Position numbers and translations under genes: made by a program. A stretch of DNA of 60,484 nt, taken from NCBI RefSeq assembly GCF_904061905.1, contig NZ_CAJFCI010000035.1, positions 1 to 60,484 of the forward strand, read 5' to 3'. This DNA comes from Zestomonas carbonaria. Its GTDB lineage: Bacteria > Pseudomonadota > Gammaproteobacteria > Pseudomonadales > Pseudomonadaceae. Position 1 is the stretch's first letter, and every line of letters starts with the position of its first letter. The notes under the pieces are model-generated. The model worked only from the letters and a program-made list of their open reading frames with translations. It ran no database searches and was not told where the DNA came from. This document shows positions 33,278 through 42,901 of the stretch, one piece after another.

Positions 33278-34021
33278 ATGCCGACTGTTCGCCTCTATAG
33301 CGTCACCCTGCGTCATCGCCGTTCCAGGCTGCGGCTGTGGCTGGCCTTCGCCAGTCTGTTGTCGCTGCAATTGTTTCCTGCCGCCGGCTCGGCTGCTCAG
33401 GACCTGCATGGGATGGTCTGCTCGGCTGCCGTGCAGCTCATGCTGGGGGAGTCTGCCGACTTGCGTGCCCCTCGGGTCAATGAATTGCGCGCTGTGCTAC
33501 CACAGCTCAATAGTCAGCTGCAGTCGGCCATGCAGCGTCTGACCGACAACATGGACAGTCTGTCGAACGCTCTGCGCACCGGGCAACCGCTGTCGCAACA
33601 GCAGCACGAGGCGTTTAATAACGCGCTGCTGGATACGCTCACCCTGCTACGCCCTAGCCCTTCGACTCCGGGCGCGCCCTTGGCCGACCTTCCCGAGCGC
33701 CTCGATTTCGCCTTGCTGCTCTATGTCTCGTGGTCTCAGATTGGCAGCCTGCGTCCGGCACGGGAACAACCGGACAGTTATCTGGGATGGGATGTTTACG
33801 AGCTGGCGGCCAGTATCGAGCAGGATCTGCTGCGTGACGACTGGCTGCCTGGCGACAGTCCGGAGCAGCTCCAGCTCTTGAGGGATGCCCAGACTCGCTG
33901 GCACTACATCGCCAAACTGTTGCATCGGGCCACTGCAGACCCGGCGCCGCTTAGTGTGAGCAAGCAGATCGGTCTGATCAGGAAGGGCGTGTTGCAGTTG
34001 CGCCGACAACCTGTCCTTTGA
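33278..34021 (+). CDS. Exported all-helical protein (cluster B counterpart of 13002-13730)
   Basis: 247 residues. The N-terminus contains a basic region and a signal peptide (WLAFASLLSLQLFPAAGSAA|QDL). The mature chain is helical: MVCSAAVQLMLGESADL, then long amphipathic helices rich in Q, N and L. Weak but co-linear similarity with the cluster A protein is visible (VCSAA/LCASA near the start, TRWHYIAKLL/NTYRFVRSQL near the end). No known family is recognised. Conservation of position next to the AraC regulators suggests it belongs to the envelope system, perhaps as a periplasmic ligand binder. Confidence 0.6.
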   Translation: MPTVRLYSVTLRHRRSRLRLWLAFASLLSLQLFPAAGSAAQDLHGMVCSAAVQLMLGESADLRAPRVNELRAVLPQLNSQLQSAMQRLTDNMDSLSNALRTGQPLSQQQHEAFNNALLDTLTLLRPSPSTPGAPLADLPERLDFALLLYVSWSQIGSLRPAREQPDSYLGWDVYELAASIEQDLLRDDWLPGDSPEQLQLLRDAQTRWHYIAKLLHRATADPAPLSVSKQIGLIRKGVLQLRRQPVL

Positions 34022-34635
34022 ACTCTCCCGTCCCTTTGGGTTGCGCGGCAAATGGCGCCATGAGCCGTTGCAGGACTTGGCCAGGGGACAACAATTGCCG
34101 GCGTCCCGCGCCTAGCGGGTCGCCGCCCGGCCATGGCGCCATTTGGCGTAGCAATGCAGCTAGCACCGAAACGGGAACAGACGGCGCACAGGGCGCAACC
34201 TTTCGCGTCCGTGGGCAAGTTTCCTTTGAGGGAGTTCGGCGGCACTGGCGTGAGTCGGCGAGGGTTGGCATCAAATAGCAAAATTCTGGCGTGAAACATC
34301 CAGTAAGCCTGCGGGTCACTGGCCGATACTCGACCCATACGCAGTCGGGTGATGCACCTGATGCAGGGCCAGGCCTACGTAACAAACCTCGCATAACAAT
34401 AATCAGGAGAGTTCGCATGAATAACTCCCCACGACGGTGTCCTCCATCCTTGGGGCGCAACCGATCCGCCGCTGCAAGCCTGCCAAATCGCGCCGCCTGA
34501 CTACAGACGGCTTTCCACTTCGTTTCCAGAGCATAAGTTGGCTTCGGCCATTTGCTGGTTTCAACGAGCAGCTCCGTGGTTTTTGGGGTGGACGGTACCC
34601 GACCTGAAGCCTCCTTTTTTATTCAAGAGCCCCTG
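34022..34635. other. 614-base structured non-coding region before the cluster B YCF48-RND genes
   Basis: Two palindromic blocks, CAAATGGCGCCATG at 34049-34062 and its exact complement at 34132-34145, enclose about 69 bases that contain a further stem (GGCGTCCCGC with a near-complement). A small frame at 34417-34500 (MNNSPRRCPPSLGRNRSAAA) has a good AGGAG site and an AACAATAA motif before it but no known family; it may be a gene remnant or leader peptide. A weak operator-like block lies at 34245-34260. Confidence 0.45.
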
Positions 34636-35763
34636 ATGAAGACAGTTACTCTCTCTGTACTTACGTTGCTGATCGGCGTGGGTAGCGCCTTGCCCGCGCT
34701 GTCGGCCGCGCCCCTGGCCGACCGTCTGGAACGCCCGTCGCGACCCTCGCCGCTGGCGGCACAGGGGCCGCTCACCGACATCCAGGCGCTGGGCCGGCGC
34801 CTGGTCATGGTGGGGGGCAGCGGCCATGTGCTGCTGCGCGATGCCGATGGCGAGGTCCGCCAGGCCCGGGTGCCGGCGGATCTGTTGCTGACGGCCGTGC
34901 ACTTCGTCGACTCGCGACGTGGCTGGGCCGTCGGCCATGACGGGGTGATCCTGCACAGCGACGATGGCGGCGAGAGCTGGAGCAAGCAGCTCGACGGCCG
35001 CGACATCAACGACATGATGCTGGCCTGGGCCGAGGGCGAGGTCGAGCGGCTGGAGCGCCTCAGTGCCGCCGCGCCGGATGACGAGTCGCTGCTGGCTGCG
35101 TTGGACAACGCCCATTTCGCCCTCGACGACGCCAGCGCCGGCAGCGCTCCCGGTCCTTCGCGGCCACTGCTGGATCTGTGGTTCCGCGATGCCCGGGAGG
35201 GCTGGGCCGTGGGCGCCTACGGCATCATCGTGCATACCCGCGACGGCGGACGGAGTTGGGAGTATGTCCCAGGCCTGGACAACCCCGACCGTCTGCACCT
35301 CAACAGCGTGCTCGGCCTCGCCGACGGCGGCCTGCTGGTGGCCGGCGAGGGCGGGCGCCTGCACCGTTCCGGTGACAACGGCCGGCACTGGTCGCCCGCC
35401 GCGCAACTGACCGACGCCTCGCTGTACAAGCTGCTGGCGTTGGCCGACGGCCGGCTGCTGGCGCTCGGCTTTGGTGGCACCCTGCTGGCCAGCCAGGATG
35501 CTGGCGGCAGTTGGCAGAGTGTCCCCCTGCCTGTCCGGGCCGGGCTCTATGGCGGCACGCAACTGGCCGATGGCAGCCTGTTGCTGGCCGGGCAGGGCGG
35601 CGTGCTGCTGGTCGGCGACGGCCGGCGGTTCGGTGTCTGGCAGGCGCCGCACCAGGCACCGCTGCTGGGGGTGAGCGCCGTCGATGGCGAGCACCTGGCG
35701 CTGGTCGGCAGTGCGGGACTGCAGGTGCTGCCCCTGGCCGCGATCAAGGAGCAACTGAAATGA
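34636..35763 (+). CDS. Exported YCF48/BNR-type beta-propeller protein (cluster B)
   Basis: 375 residues from the ATG at 34636; the signal peptide is KTVTLSVLTLLIGVGSALPALSAA. Blades carry the same motifs as the cluster A protein: GWAVGHDGVILHSDDGGESW, GWAVGAYGIIVHTRDGGRSW and LHRSGDNGRHWSP. A helical insert (LAWAEGEVERLERLSAAAPD) stands at the same place as in cluster A. Its stop overlaps the RND start by ATGA, so the two proteins are made in fixed ratio, supporting a physical complex between propeller and exporter. Confidence 0.8.
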   Translation: MKTVTLSVLTLLIGVGSALPALSAAPLADRLERPSRPSPLAAQGPLTDIQALGRRLVMVGGSGHVLLRDADGEVRQARVPADLLLTAVHFVDSRRGWAVGHDGVILHSDDGGESWSKQLDGRDINDMMLAWAEGEVERLERLSAAAPDDESLLAALDNAHFALDDASAGSAPGPSRPLLDLWFRDAREGWAVGAYGIIVHTRDGGRSWEYVPGLDNPDRLHLNSVLGLADGGLLVAGEGGRLHRSGDNGRHWSPAAQLTDASLYKLLALADGRLLALGFGGTLLASQDAGGSWQSVPLPVRAGLYGGTQLADGSLLLAGQGGVLLVGDGRRFGVWQAPHQAPLLGVSAVDGEHLALVGSAGLQVLPLAAIKEQLK

Positions 35764-38126
35764 ATGCCCAGGTCAAACAGGGCGTTGCCCGGGAGCAGAA
35801 GCCGGTGGCGCTGCAACGTCTGGTCGATTTCACCGAGCGCGCGCTGTTTCGCAATCGCTTGGCGGTACTGGCGGTCTTTCTGTTCGCCTCGCTGGTGTTG
35901 GGCTTCTCGGCCCTGTCCCTGCGGCCGGACGCCAGCTTCACTCGGATGATTCCCACTGGCCACCCGTTCATCGCCAACTACCTGGCGTTCGAGGACGTAC
36001 TGCGGCCGCAGAGCAATGTGCTGCGAGTGCTGGTGGAAAACCCCGAGGGCGACATCCTCACCCCGGAGTTTCTCGAGACCCTGCGCGAGGCGACCGACAG
36101 GATCTTCTATATCCCCGGCGTCGATCGCGGCAACCTCAAGTCGTTGTGGACGCCCAACGCCATGTGGGCCGAGGTGACCACCGAAGGCCTGCGCGCCGGC
36201 CGGGTGATACCCGACACCTACGACGGCAGCGCAAAGGCGCTGGCCCAGGTGCGGCAGAACATCCAGCGCGCCGACATGATCGGCAGCTTCGTCGCCAACG
36301 ACTTCAGGTCGGCGATGATCCGCGTGCCGTTGCTGGAGAAGGATCCGGAAAGCGGCAGGCCGCTGGACTACGGCACCTTCACCCAGAGCCTGGAAAGGGA
36401 GGTGCGCGAGCACTTCGCCGCCCAGGGGGTGAACATCCGGGTGGTCGGTTTCGCCCAGATCATCGGCGACCTGCTGGCCGCGGCGGGCGACATCGCGTTG
36501 TTCTTCGCCCTCACCGTCGGCCTGATCAGCCTGATGCTCTACCTCTATTGCCGCTGCTGGCGCAGCACCGCAGTGACCGTGCTGACCTGCCTGCTCACCG
36601 TGGTCTGCCAGCTCGGCCTGCTCAGTCTGCTCGGCTACGGCCTGGATCCCTACTCGATCCTGGTGCCCTTCCTGATCTTCGCCATCGGCATCAGCCACGC
36701 GGTACAGAACATCAACCTGATGATGAGCGAGATGGGCGGCGGCGCCACGCCGCTGGAGGCCTCGCGGCGCACCTTCAGCGCGCTGTTCATCCCCGGCACC
36801 ACCGCGCTGCTGGCCGATGCCGTGGGTTTCATCACTCTGCTGGTGATCGACATCGGGGTGATCCAGCAACTGGCAATCACCGCCAGCATCGGCGTGTTCG
36901 TCGCCATCTTCACCAAGATGTTCCTGCTGCCGGTGCTGATGTCCTATGTCGGCGTCAGCCCGCGCGGGCTGCGCCAGCAGCAGCGCCGCGACCAGTCGTC
37001 GTGGCCGGTGTTCCGCCGCCTCGCAGCGGTGGTCGAGCCACGCTACGCCATCGCGCTGGTGCTCGGCAGCCTGGTGCTGCTCGGCATCGGCTACCACGCG
37101 CGCCAGGATCTGAAGATCGGCGACCTCGACGCCGGTGCCCCGGAGTTCCGCCCCGAGGCCCGCTACAACCAGGACAACGCCTACCTGCTGGAGCACTACG
37201 CCACCAGCACCGACGTCTTCGTGGTGCTGTTCAAGACGCCGCCGGAGCAGTGCGCGCGCTTCGCCGCCGCCGACCTGGCCAACCAGTTCGAGCAACGGAT
37301 GCTGGAGGTCGAGGGCGTCGAGTCGGTGCAGTCGCTGTACGGCGAGATCCGCTTCAACATCCTCGCCCGCAACGAGGGCAACCCGAAATGGGCCGAGCTG
37401 TCGCGCGACCAGTTCGTGATGAACAACGCCCGTACCGGCGCCTCCTCCGAGCTGGTCGCGCCGGACTGCAGCGTGGCGCCGATCAGCCTGTACCTGGCCG
37501 ACCACAAGGCCGAGACCCTGAGCCGGGTGGTGGCCGCCGTCGAGGCCTTCACCCGGCAGTACGACGGCGGCGACTACCAGATCCTACAGGCGGCGGGAAA
37601 CGCCGGGATCGAGGCGGCCACCAATATGGTGATCGAACAGTCCGAGAAGCAGATGCTGATCCTAGTGTTCGCCATCATCTCGCTGGTGGTGTGGTGGGAG
37701 TTCAAGTCGCTCAAGGTGACCTTCGCCCTGATGGCGCCGCTGTACCTGTCCACCGTGCTGTGCGAGGCGGTGATGGCGCAGATGGGGCTGGGCGTGAAGA
37801 TCGCCACCCTGCCGGTGATCGCCCTAGGCGTGGGCATCGGCGTGGACTACGGCATCTACCTGTACAGCCGGGTGGAAGGCTTCCTGCATCGCGGGCTGGC
37901 ATTCCGCGAGGCGTTCTTCGAGGCGCTGAAGACCACCGGTACCTCGGTGGCCTTCACCGGCGTCACCCTGGCTCTGGGCGTGGCCACCTGGGCCTTCTCC
38001 GCGCTGAAGTTCCAGGCTGACATGGGCCTGCTGCTGGTGCTGCTGTTCATCTGGAACATGATCGGCGCCCTGCTGCTGCTGCCCGCGCTGGCCTCGCTGC
38101 TGCTGCGCCGGGAACTGGCGCGCTGA
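35760..38126 (+). CDS. MMPL/RND-superfamily exporter (cluster B)
   Basis: 788 residues in the same layout as the cluster A exporter: first helix near residues 35-55 (LAVLAVFLFASLVLGFSAL), periplasmic domain, helix block with PYSILVPFLIFAIGISHAVQ, IGDLDAGAPEF opening the second periplasmic domain, and a final helix block with GVGIGVDYGIYLYSR. No membrane-fusion or TolC-type partner is nearby. Coupled to the YCF48 gene by an ATGA overlap. An exporter or inner-membrane shuttle for an amphiphile is inferred. Confidence 0.85.
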   Translation: MNAQVKQGVAREQKPVALQRLVDFTERALFRNRLAVLAVFLFASLVLGFSALSLRPDASFTRMIPTGHPFIANYLAFEDVLRPQSNVLRVLVENPEGDILTPEFLETLREATDRIFYIPGVDRGNLKSLWTPNAMWAEVTTEGLRAGRVIPDTYDGSAKALAQVRQNIQRADMIGSFVANDFRSAMIRVPLLEKDPESGRPLDYGTFTQSLEREVREHFAAQGVNIRVVGFAQIIGDLLAAAGDIALFFALTVGLISLMLYLYCRCWRSTAVTVLTCLLTVVCQLGLLSLLGYGLDPYSILVPFLIFAIGISHAVQNINLMMSEMGGGATPLEASRRTFSALFIPGTTALLADAVGFITLLVIDIGVIQQLAITASIGVFVAIFTKMFLLPVLMSYVGVSPRGLRQQQRRDQSSWPVFRRLAAVVEPRYAIALVLGSLVLLGIGYHARQDLKIGDLDAGAPEFRPEARYNQDNAYLLEHYATSTDVFVVLFKTPPEQCARFAAADLANQFEQRMLEVEGVESVQSLYGEIRFNILARNEGNPKWAELSRDQFVMNNARTGASSELVAPDCSVAPISLYLADHKAETLSRVVAAVEAFTRQYDGGDYQILQAAGNAGIEAATNMVIEQSEKQMLILVFAIISLVVWWEFKSLKVTFALMAPLYLSTVLCEAVMAQMGLGVKIATLPVIALGVGIGVDYGIYLYSRVEGFLHRGLAFREAFFEALKTTGTSVAFTGVTLALGVATWAFSALKFQADMGLLLVLLFIWNMIGALLLLPALASLLLRRELAR

Positions 38127-38226
38127 AGCGGCGCTCAGGCCTGCCCGGCGGGCCTGACCACCCGAACGGCCGACGAGGGCTGCCGCTCGTGGCCGTATTC
38201 CGTTCCTGAGTCATGGGGATTCGCCA

Positions 38227-40227
38227 ATGTTCAATGTGCTTCGCCCTGGCCGGCGTCTGCTCGATGGGCTGCGCCTGAGCCATAAGTTCGGGCTGATCAG
38301 CCTGTTCATCTTCATCCCCATCGTGCTGATGAACTACCTGCTGCTCGACGACCGCCTGCGCTATATCGCGGGCGTTCGCGGCGAGCTGAACGGCCTGGAG
38401 CCATTGGCCCGGAGTCTCGACCTGCTCAGTTCCCTGCAGGCGCTGCATGACCTCGGCCAGGCGCAACGTTCCATCCTGGTGGGCGCGCAGGCGAGCGGTC
38501 TGGCCGAGCAGCACCGCCAGGTCATGGCGCAGGCCGCGGCACTGCAGGCCGACTGGGGTGAGCCGGCCAGCATGGCACGCTTCGTCCACCTCCGGGACGC
38601 GCTGGCGAGCGCCGTGGACGGCGCCATGCAGGAGTCCGTCAGCATGCGCCAGAGCCGGATCGCGGAGGCGCTGCGGCAGGCGCCCGAGCTGCTGGCGCTG
38701 GCCGCCAACGGCTCCGGCCTGACCCAGGATCCCTCCGCGCAAATACGGCAGATGGTGGCGCTGCTTTCCGGCAATGGCCCGCGGGTGCGCGGGCTTCTCG
38801 GCCAGAGCCGGGCCCTGGGCGGCGAAGCCCTGCTGCTGAAGAGCCTCTCCGGCAGTGCCAGCGACCAGCTCGACGGCTTGAGCGTCGAGCTGGAAACCCT
38901 GGGCAACGAGTATCGGCTGCTGCAACGCAGCGACGAACTCGCCGCGCCGCTGGTCGACGGCCTGCAACGCAGCATCGACAGCCTGGCGCTCAGCCGCGAG
39001 CTGCTGGAAAACCAGGTGCTGCTGGCCGACGAGCTGGACAGGCCCTGGCTGCCGTTCTTCGAGGAATTGTCCGAGCAGCTCGAGCGTGCCCTCGGCATCG
39101 AGCGGGAGATCCTCGCGCTGCTGCGCCAGCAACTGGAGCAGCGGCTCCAGCAGAGCCAGCAGCGCATGCTGATCCAGGTCGCGATCAGCCTGCTGGGCCT
39201 GCTGCTGATCGTCTACCTGTACAGCGCCTTCTATGCCTCGCTACGCGGCAACCTGCACGGGCTCGCCGCCACCTTGCGGCGGTTGGCGGACGGCGATTTC
39301 ACCTGCAGCTACCAGACCGGCAGCCGCGACGAGCTGAACGAACTGGGCCAGGTGCTCAATGGCAGTATCCAGAACATCCACGGCCTGGTGAGCGAGGTGC
39401 GCCTGGCCATTGCCCAGGTCGCGGAACAGGCCAGGCAGGTGGAGGACATCGCCAGCGAGACCAGCACGGCGATGGACAGCCAGAGGCGGATGGTCGAGCA
39501 GGTCGCCAGCGCCATGCAGCAGATGACCACGACGGCGCAGGAGGTCGCTCGTAGCGCGGCGACCGCTTCCCAGGGGGCGGAACGGGTCAACCAGGAAACG
39601 GCCAGCGGCAGCGAGCTGGTCAACCGCCAGAGCCGTGGCACCCAGCAACTGGCCGGGGGGATAGAGGACACCGTGCGGGTCGTGGAACACCTGGCCGGCG
39701 AGAGCAAGGCCATCGGCCTGGTGCTGAACGTGATCCAGGACATCGCCGGGCAGACCAATCTGCTGGCCCTCAATGCGGCCATCGAAGCCGCCCGCGCCGG
39801 CGGGCAGGGGCGCGGCTTCGCCGTGGTGGCCGACGAGGTGCGCAACCTGGCGAGGCGCACCCAGGACTCCAGCGGAGAAATCGAGCGGATGATCAGCCAG
39901 TTGCAGCAGGGCGCCAGCGACGCGGTGGCGACCCTGGCGATCAGCCGGAACATGGCTGTCGCCAATGTCGAGGACGCGGCCCAGGTACGCCTGCGGCTGG
40001 AGGGCATAGTGCAGACGATCGGGCAGATAACCGAACAGAGCCTGCAGATAGCCGCGAGCGCGGAGCAGCAGACGCAGGTGGCCAATGACATCGACCAGCA
40101 CATCCTGCGCATCAACCAGGCCGCCGAACTCACCACGCAGGGTGCCGGGCGCAGCGAGAGCGCGACGCGCGAGATGGGACGGCTGGTCGACAGGCTCAAC
40201 GGGCTGATCGGGCGGTTCAGGATTTGA
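38227..40227 (+). CDS. Methyl-accepting chemotaxis protein
   Basis: 666 residues. Two membrane helices (about 22-41 and 316-338) enclose a ~275-residue all-helical periplasmic sensor domain. A HAMP region follows ([18 protein letters not shown]), and the signalling hairpin tip [20 protein letters not shown] is intact. It lies 100 bases after the RND gene on the same strand, so it is probably read through. A receptor encoded inside a catabolic cluster usually senses the substrate or a product; the ligand would then be the cluster B compound. No C-terminal CheR-docking pentapeptide is seen. Confidence 0.9.
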   Translation: MFNVLRPGRRLLDGLRLSHKFGLISLFIFIPIVLMNYLLLDDRLRYIAGVRGELNGLEPLARSLDLLSSLQALHDLGQAQRSILVGAQASGLAEQHRQVMAQAAALQADWGEPASMARFVHLRDALASAVDGAMQESVSMRQSRIAEALRQAPELLALAANGSGLTQDPSAQIRQMVALLSGNGPRVRGLLGQSRALGGEALLLKSLSGSASDQLDGLSVELETLGNEYRLLQRSDELAAPLVDGLQRSIDSLALSRELLENQVLLADELDRPWLPFFEELSEQLERALGIEREILALLRQQLEQRLQQSQQRMLIQVAISLLGLLLIVYLYSAFYASLRGNLHGLAATLRRLADGDFTCSYQTGSRDELNELGQVLNGSIQNIHGLVSEVRLAIAQVAEQARQVEDIASETSTAMDSQRRMVEQVASAMQQMTTTAQEVARSAATASQGAERVNQETASGSELVNRQSRGTQQLAGGIEDTVRVVEHLAGESKAIGLVLNVIQDIAGQTNLLALNAAIEAARAGGQGRGFAVVADEVRNLARRTQDSSGEIERMISQLQQGASDAVATLAISRNMAVANVEDAAQVRLRLEGIVQTIGQITEQSLQIAASAEQQTQVANDIDQHILRINQAAELTTQGAGRSESATREMGRLVDRLNGLIGRFRI

Positions 40228-40301
40228 CTGCGGCGAGCGCCGTCGGCTGCCACCCGGGATGTTCCGCCCCAAACCATTGCCAGCCGCCCCGTGGCTTCAG
40301 A

Positions 40302-40331
40302 TGTCAACTTTCCTGGCATGCACTGGCAAGT
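40302..40331 (+). promoter_or_regulatory. Candidate cluster B operator, site 3 (cytochrome c operon)
   Basis: TGTCAACTTTCC followed by TGGCATGCACTGGCAAG, nearly identical over 30 bases to the site upstream of the ceramidase-like gene. TGGCA begins 132 bases before the GTG start at 40446. Confidence 0.65.
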
Positions 40332-40445
40332 TACTCATGGGACGGACGTTTAGGGTTGACCTCGCCAACCTGGCGCTCGATCGGCGCCAGGCGAACGACC
40401 ACCATCGCGGTGGCCGGGGCCAGCGATAAGAAGAAGAGGTCGAGC

Positions 40446-41066
40446 GTGAACAAGTTAACCATGATGTGGCTGGCCATCCTGCTGCTCGGCAGTGCCCAGG
40501 CCTGGGCCGGAGCAGAGGGCAGGGCCCTGTTCGAACAGCGTTGCGCGGCCTGTCACCAGGCCGATGCGAGTGGTAGCGCGGCGTTCAAGGCGCCCAATCT
40601 GACCGGTTTGTCCGCGGACTACCTGCGGCTGCAGCTCGAGCATTTTCGCCGTGGCGTGCGCGGGGCCGAGGTCGCCGACATCGAAGGGCAGATCATGCGT
40701 AGCGGCGGCGCCGGCCTCAGCGATGCCCAGATCGGCCAACTGAGCCAGTACCTGGCCGGGCTGCCGCGGGTGGCGGTGCCCAGGCCCGCACAGGCGGCCG
40801 ATAGCGCCGGAGCTGAGCTGTACGCGGGCTGCGTCGGCTGCCATGGCGTCCAGGCCGAGGGCATCGACCAGTTGGGCGCGCCGCGCCTGGCCGGCCAGCA
40901 CGACTGGTACCTGAAAGCGCAATTGCTGAAGTACCGCTCGGGCCAGCGCGGCAGCCACGCCGACGATCAGTTGGGTCAGCAGATGGCCGCCATGGCGCGG
41001 GGCATCCGCGACGAAGCGGCAATCGACACCCTGGTGCGCCATATCGCCAGCCTGGCAGTCGAATGA
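40446..41066 (+). CDS. Periplasmic di-heme cytochrome c (c4/c553-like)
   Basis: 206 residues from a GTG at 40446 with a GAGG site; the signal peptide is KLTMMWLAILLLGSAQAWA. Two heme-binding motifs are visible, CAACH near residue 31 and CVGCH near residue 128, each in a cytochrome c domain with a later methionine ligand (QIMRSGG and QMAAMARG). Such cytochromes carry electrons from periplasmic dehydrogenases to the terminal oxidases. It is the first gene of the operon with the PLP enzyme, mono-heme cytochrome and FAD oxidase, and has a strong candidate operator upstream. Confidence 0.85.
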   Translation: MNKLTMMWLAILLLGSAQAWAGAEGRALFEQRCAACHQADASGSAAFKAPNLTGLSADYLRLQLEHFRRGVRGAEVADIEGQIMRSGGAGLSDAQIGQLSQYLAGLPRVAVPRPAQAADSAGAELYAGCVGCHGVQAEGIDQLGAPRLAGQHDWYLKAQLLKYRSGQRGSHADDQLGQQMAAMARGIRDEAAIDTLVRHIASLAVE

Positions 41067-41213
41067 AGCCCGTCCAGGCGCGGTTATCGGCCCATGAAGA
41101 TTCGTCCTTCGTCTCGTTGCTTACTTGAAAGACGATCTTCGAAAAGATTCGAGCGGTCGATGTGGCTCGATATGCCTTGTCGCCTGATATTTTGCATATA
41201 TTGAAGGTTCTCC

Positions 41214-42491
41214 ATGGAACATTGCCGGCAGAGTGATCGTAAAGTTTCGCCCATGGGTATGGGGTTATGGGAACGACTGTTTTCTATTGTGCCTCTTCGG
41301 CCGAGGCGTAAAGGGAAAAACCACGCTGAATATTTCCAGGGACTGTGTCGTGCATTGGACGATGCCGGTGTTTCCAAGCCCACGCTGGTGGTGGACAGGA
41401 ACAGGCTGGATAAGAACATCGAGTTGCTGAAGCGCTCGGTCGGTACCCGCTTCGACTATCGTATTGTCGCGAAATCATTGCCATCCATAGCCCTGCTGAA
41501 ATATGTGATGGAACAGACGTCGACCAAGCGTTTGATGATTTTCCATCAGCCTTTTCTGAATGAGGTTGCGAAAGCCATTCCGGATGCGGATGTGCTGATG
41601 GGCAAGCCGATGCCGGTTGCCGCAGCGCGAAACTTTTATGAAGGCCATGCAGCGGATGGCGGATTCAATGCCGGCGAGCAACTGCAGTGGCTGATAGATA
41701 CTGCCGACAGGCTGAGGCAGTACCAGGCGTTGGCGCACGAAGCCAAAGTGTCCATGAAAATAAATATCGAACTGGATATTGGCTTGCACCGTGGCGGCGT
41801 CAGTGATGATCAGGAATTGATTGAAATGCTGGACCTGATCGAAAGCGATCCATATTTGTCGCTGTCCGGGTTCATGGGCTACGAGGTGCATATCGCCAAA
41901 GTCCCCGGCAATAAGCTGGTGGCAAGGAACAAGGCCATGGCGATCTACGAAGACATGGTCGCCCTTGCGGAACGGCACCTGGGTAGGGGCCTGCGCCATC
42001 TAACGCTGAATGGCGCGGGAAGCCCGACGTACAAATACTATGAAAGTGGCGCATTCCCGATAAATGAAGTGGCCGCCGGGTCCTGTCTGGTCAAGCCTAG
42101 CGACTTCGATCTGGTGACACTGGTCGACCACGTCCCCGCGGCATTCATTGCCACGCCCGTGCTTAAAGCGCTCACTAAAACGGAACTGCCAGGGGTTGAA
42201 TGGCTGGGCAAACTCATGTCGCTGTGGAACCCCAACAGGGAAAAAGCGTTTTTCACCTATGGCGGCTATTGGAAGGCAAATCCCATATCGCCTGAGGGAC
42301 TCATCATAAATCCACTGTTCGGACGCTCGACCAATCAGGAAATGTATAACGGATCCAGCGATATCGACTTGAAAGCGGATGACTGGGTGTTTTTCCGTCC
42401 AACGCAAAGCGAGTCGGTGTTCCTGCAGTTCGAAGACATTGCCGTTTGTGAGGACGGGCGTATTGAGCAATGGTGGCCTGTGCTGAACTGA
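41214..42491 (+). CDS. PLP enzyme of alanine racemase / D-threonine aldolase fold (SphB-like)
   Basis: 425 residues from ATG 41214 (GAAGG upstream); ATG 41253 is possible. The fold-type III N-terminal domain is clear: PTLVVDRNRLDKNIELL, RIVAKSLPS with the likely PLP lysine (about 87), and KINIELDIGLHRGGV. The C-terminal beta domain ends CEDGRIEQWWPVLN. The His/Cys metal site typical of metal-dependent D-threonine aldolase (PNHAC region) is not seen; that position reads RPTQSESVFLQF. The family can do retro-aldol cleavage or dehydration of beta-hydroxy amino acids. By neighbourhood it corresponds to sphB of the P. aeruginosa sphingosine regulon (from memory). No signal peptide. Confidence 0.75.
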   Translation: MEHCRQSDRKVSPMGMGLWERLFSIVPLRPRRKGKNHAEYFQGLCRALDDAGVSKPTLVVDRNRLDKNIELLKRSVGTRFDYRIVAKSLPSIALLKYVMEQTSTKRLMIFHQPFLNEVAKAIPDADVLMGKPMPVAAARNFYEGHAADGGFNAGEQLQWLIDTADRLRQYQALAHEAKVSMKINIELDIGLHRGGVSDDQELIEMLDLIESDPYLSLSGFMGYEVHIAKVPGNKLVARNKAMAIYEDMVALAERHLGRGLRHLTLNGAGSPTYKYYESGAFPINEVAAGSCLVKPSDFDLVTLVDHVPAAFIATPVLKALTKTELPGVEWLGKLMSLWNPNREKAFFTYGGYWKANPISPEGLIINPLFGRSTNQEMYNGSSDIDLKADDWVFFRPTQSESVFLQFEDIAVCEDGRIEQWWPVLN

Positions 42492-42549
42492 GAAGATTTT
42501 GGCGTTGGCAGGGTCATATATTGTTGATGTTCGGTTGGAGCAAAGAACA

Positions 42550-42873
42550 ATGAAGCTTAACGTTATGTTGGCGAAAGGTATGCTGGCATTGCTGTTCGTA
42601 TCTGCGTCATGCGCGGCGGATATGACGGCGCGTCAGTTGAACCAGTTTTACAATAATTGCTTGCAGTGCCACGCCCGCCCAGATACTGGCGCTCCGCTTC
42701 TTGGCGATCCATCCAAGTGGAACGATGTTCTGGCCAAGGGCGAACGTAGTGTGCTGATCAATGTCATCGAGGGCATTGGTTCAATGCCGCCAATGGGATA
42801 TTGCAGCTCCTGCGATGAAAGCGATTTTGTGGAAATGATTCGCTTCATGACCGGGTCAAGTTCAAAAAAATAA
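42550..42873 (+). CDS. Small mono-heme cytochrome c (c5-like, SphD-like)
   Basis: 107 residues from ATG 42550 with GGAG upstream. Signal peptide KLNVMLAKGMLALLFVSASCAA, heme motif CLQCH at about 38-42, methionine ligand in IGSMPPMGYC, and a CSSC pair near residue 82 as in cytochrome c5. It lies 58 bases after the PLP-enzyme gene and 28 bases before the FAD oxidase gene, so it is the probable direct electron acceptor of that oxidase. AAGAACAA overlaps the start region and fits a Hfq-Crc motif. Confidence 0.85.
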   Translation: MKLNVMLAKGMLALLFVSASCAADMTARQLNQFYNNCLQCHARPDTGAPLLGDPSKWNDVLAKGERSVLINVIEGIGSMPPMGYCSSCDESDFVEMIRFMTGSSSKK

Positions 42874-42901
42874 GCAATGCATATTGGTTTGGAGATGGGT
42901 C

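Noticed and set aside
34049..34145. Integron attC site
   Set aside because: The palindromes lack the conserved RYYYAAC/GTTRRRY core sites and no integron integrase is present.
34417..34500. 27-codon gene with a good ribosome site
   Set aside because: No signal, motif or family; more likely the start of a lost gene or a leader peptide.
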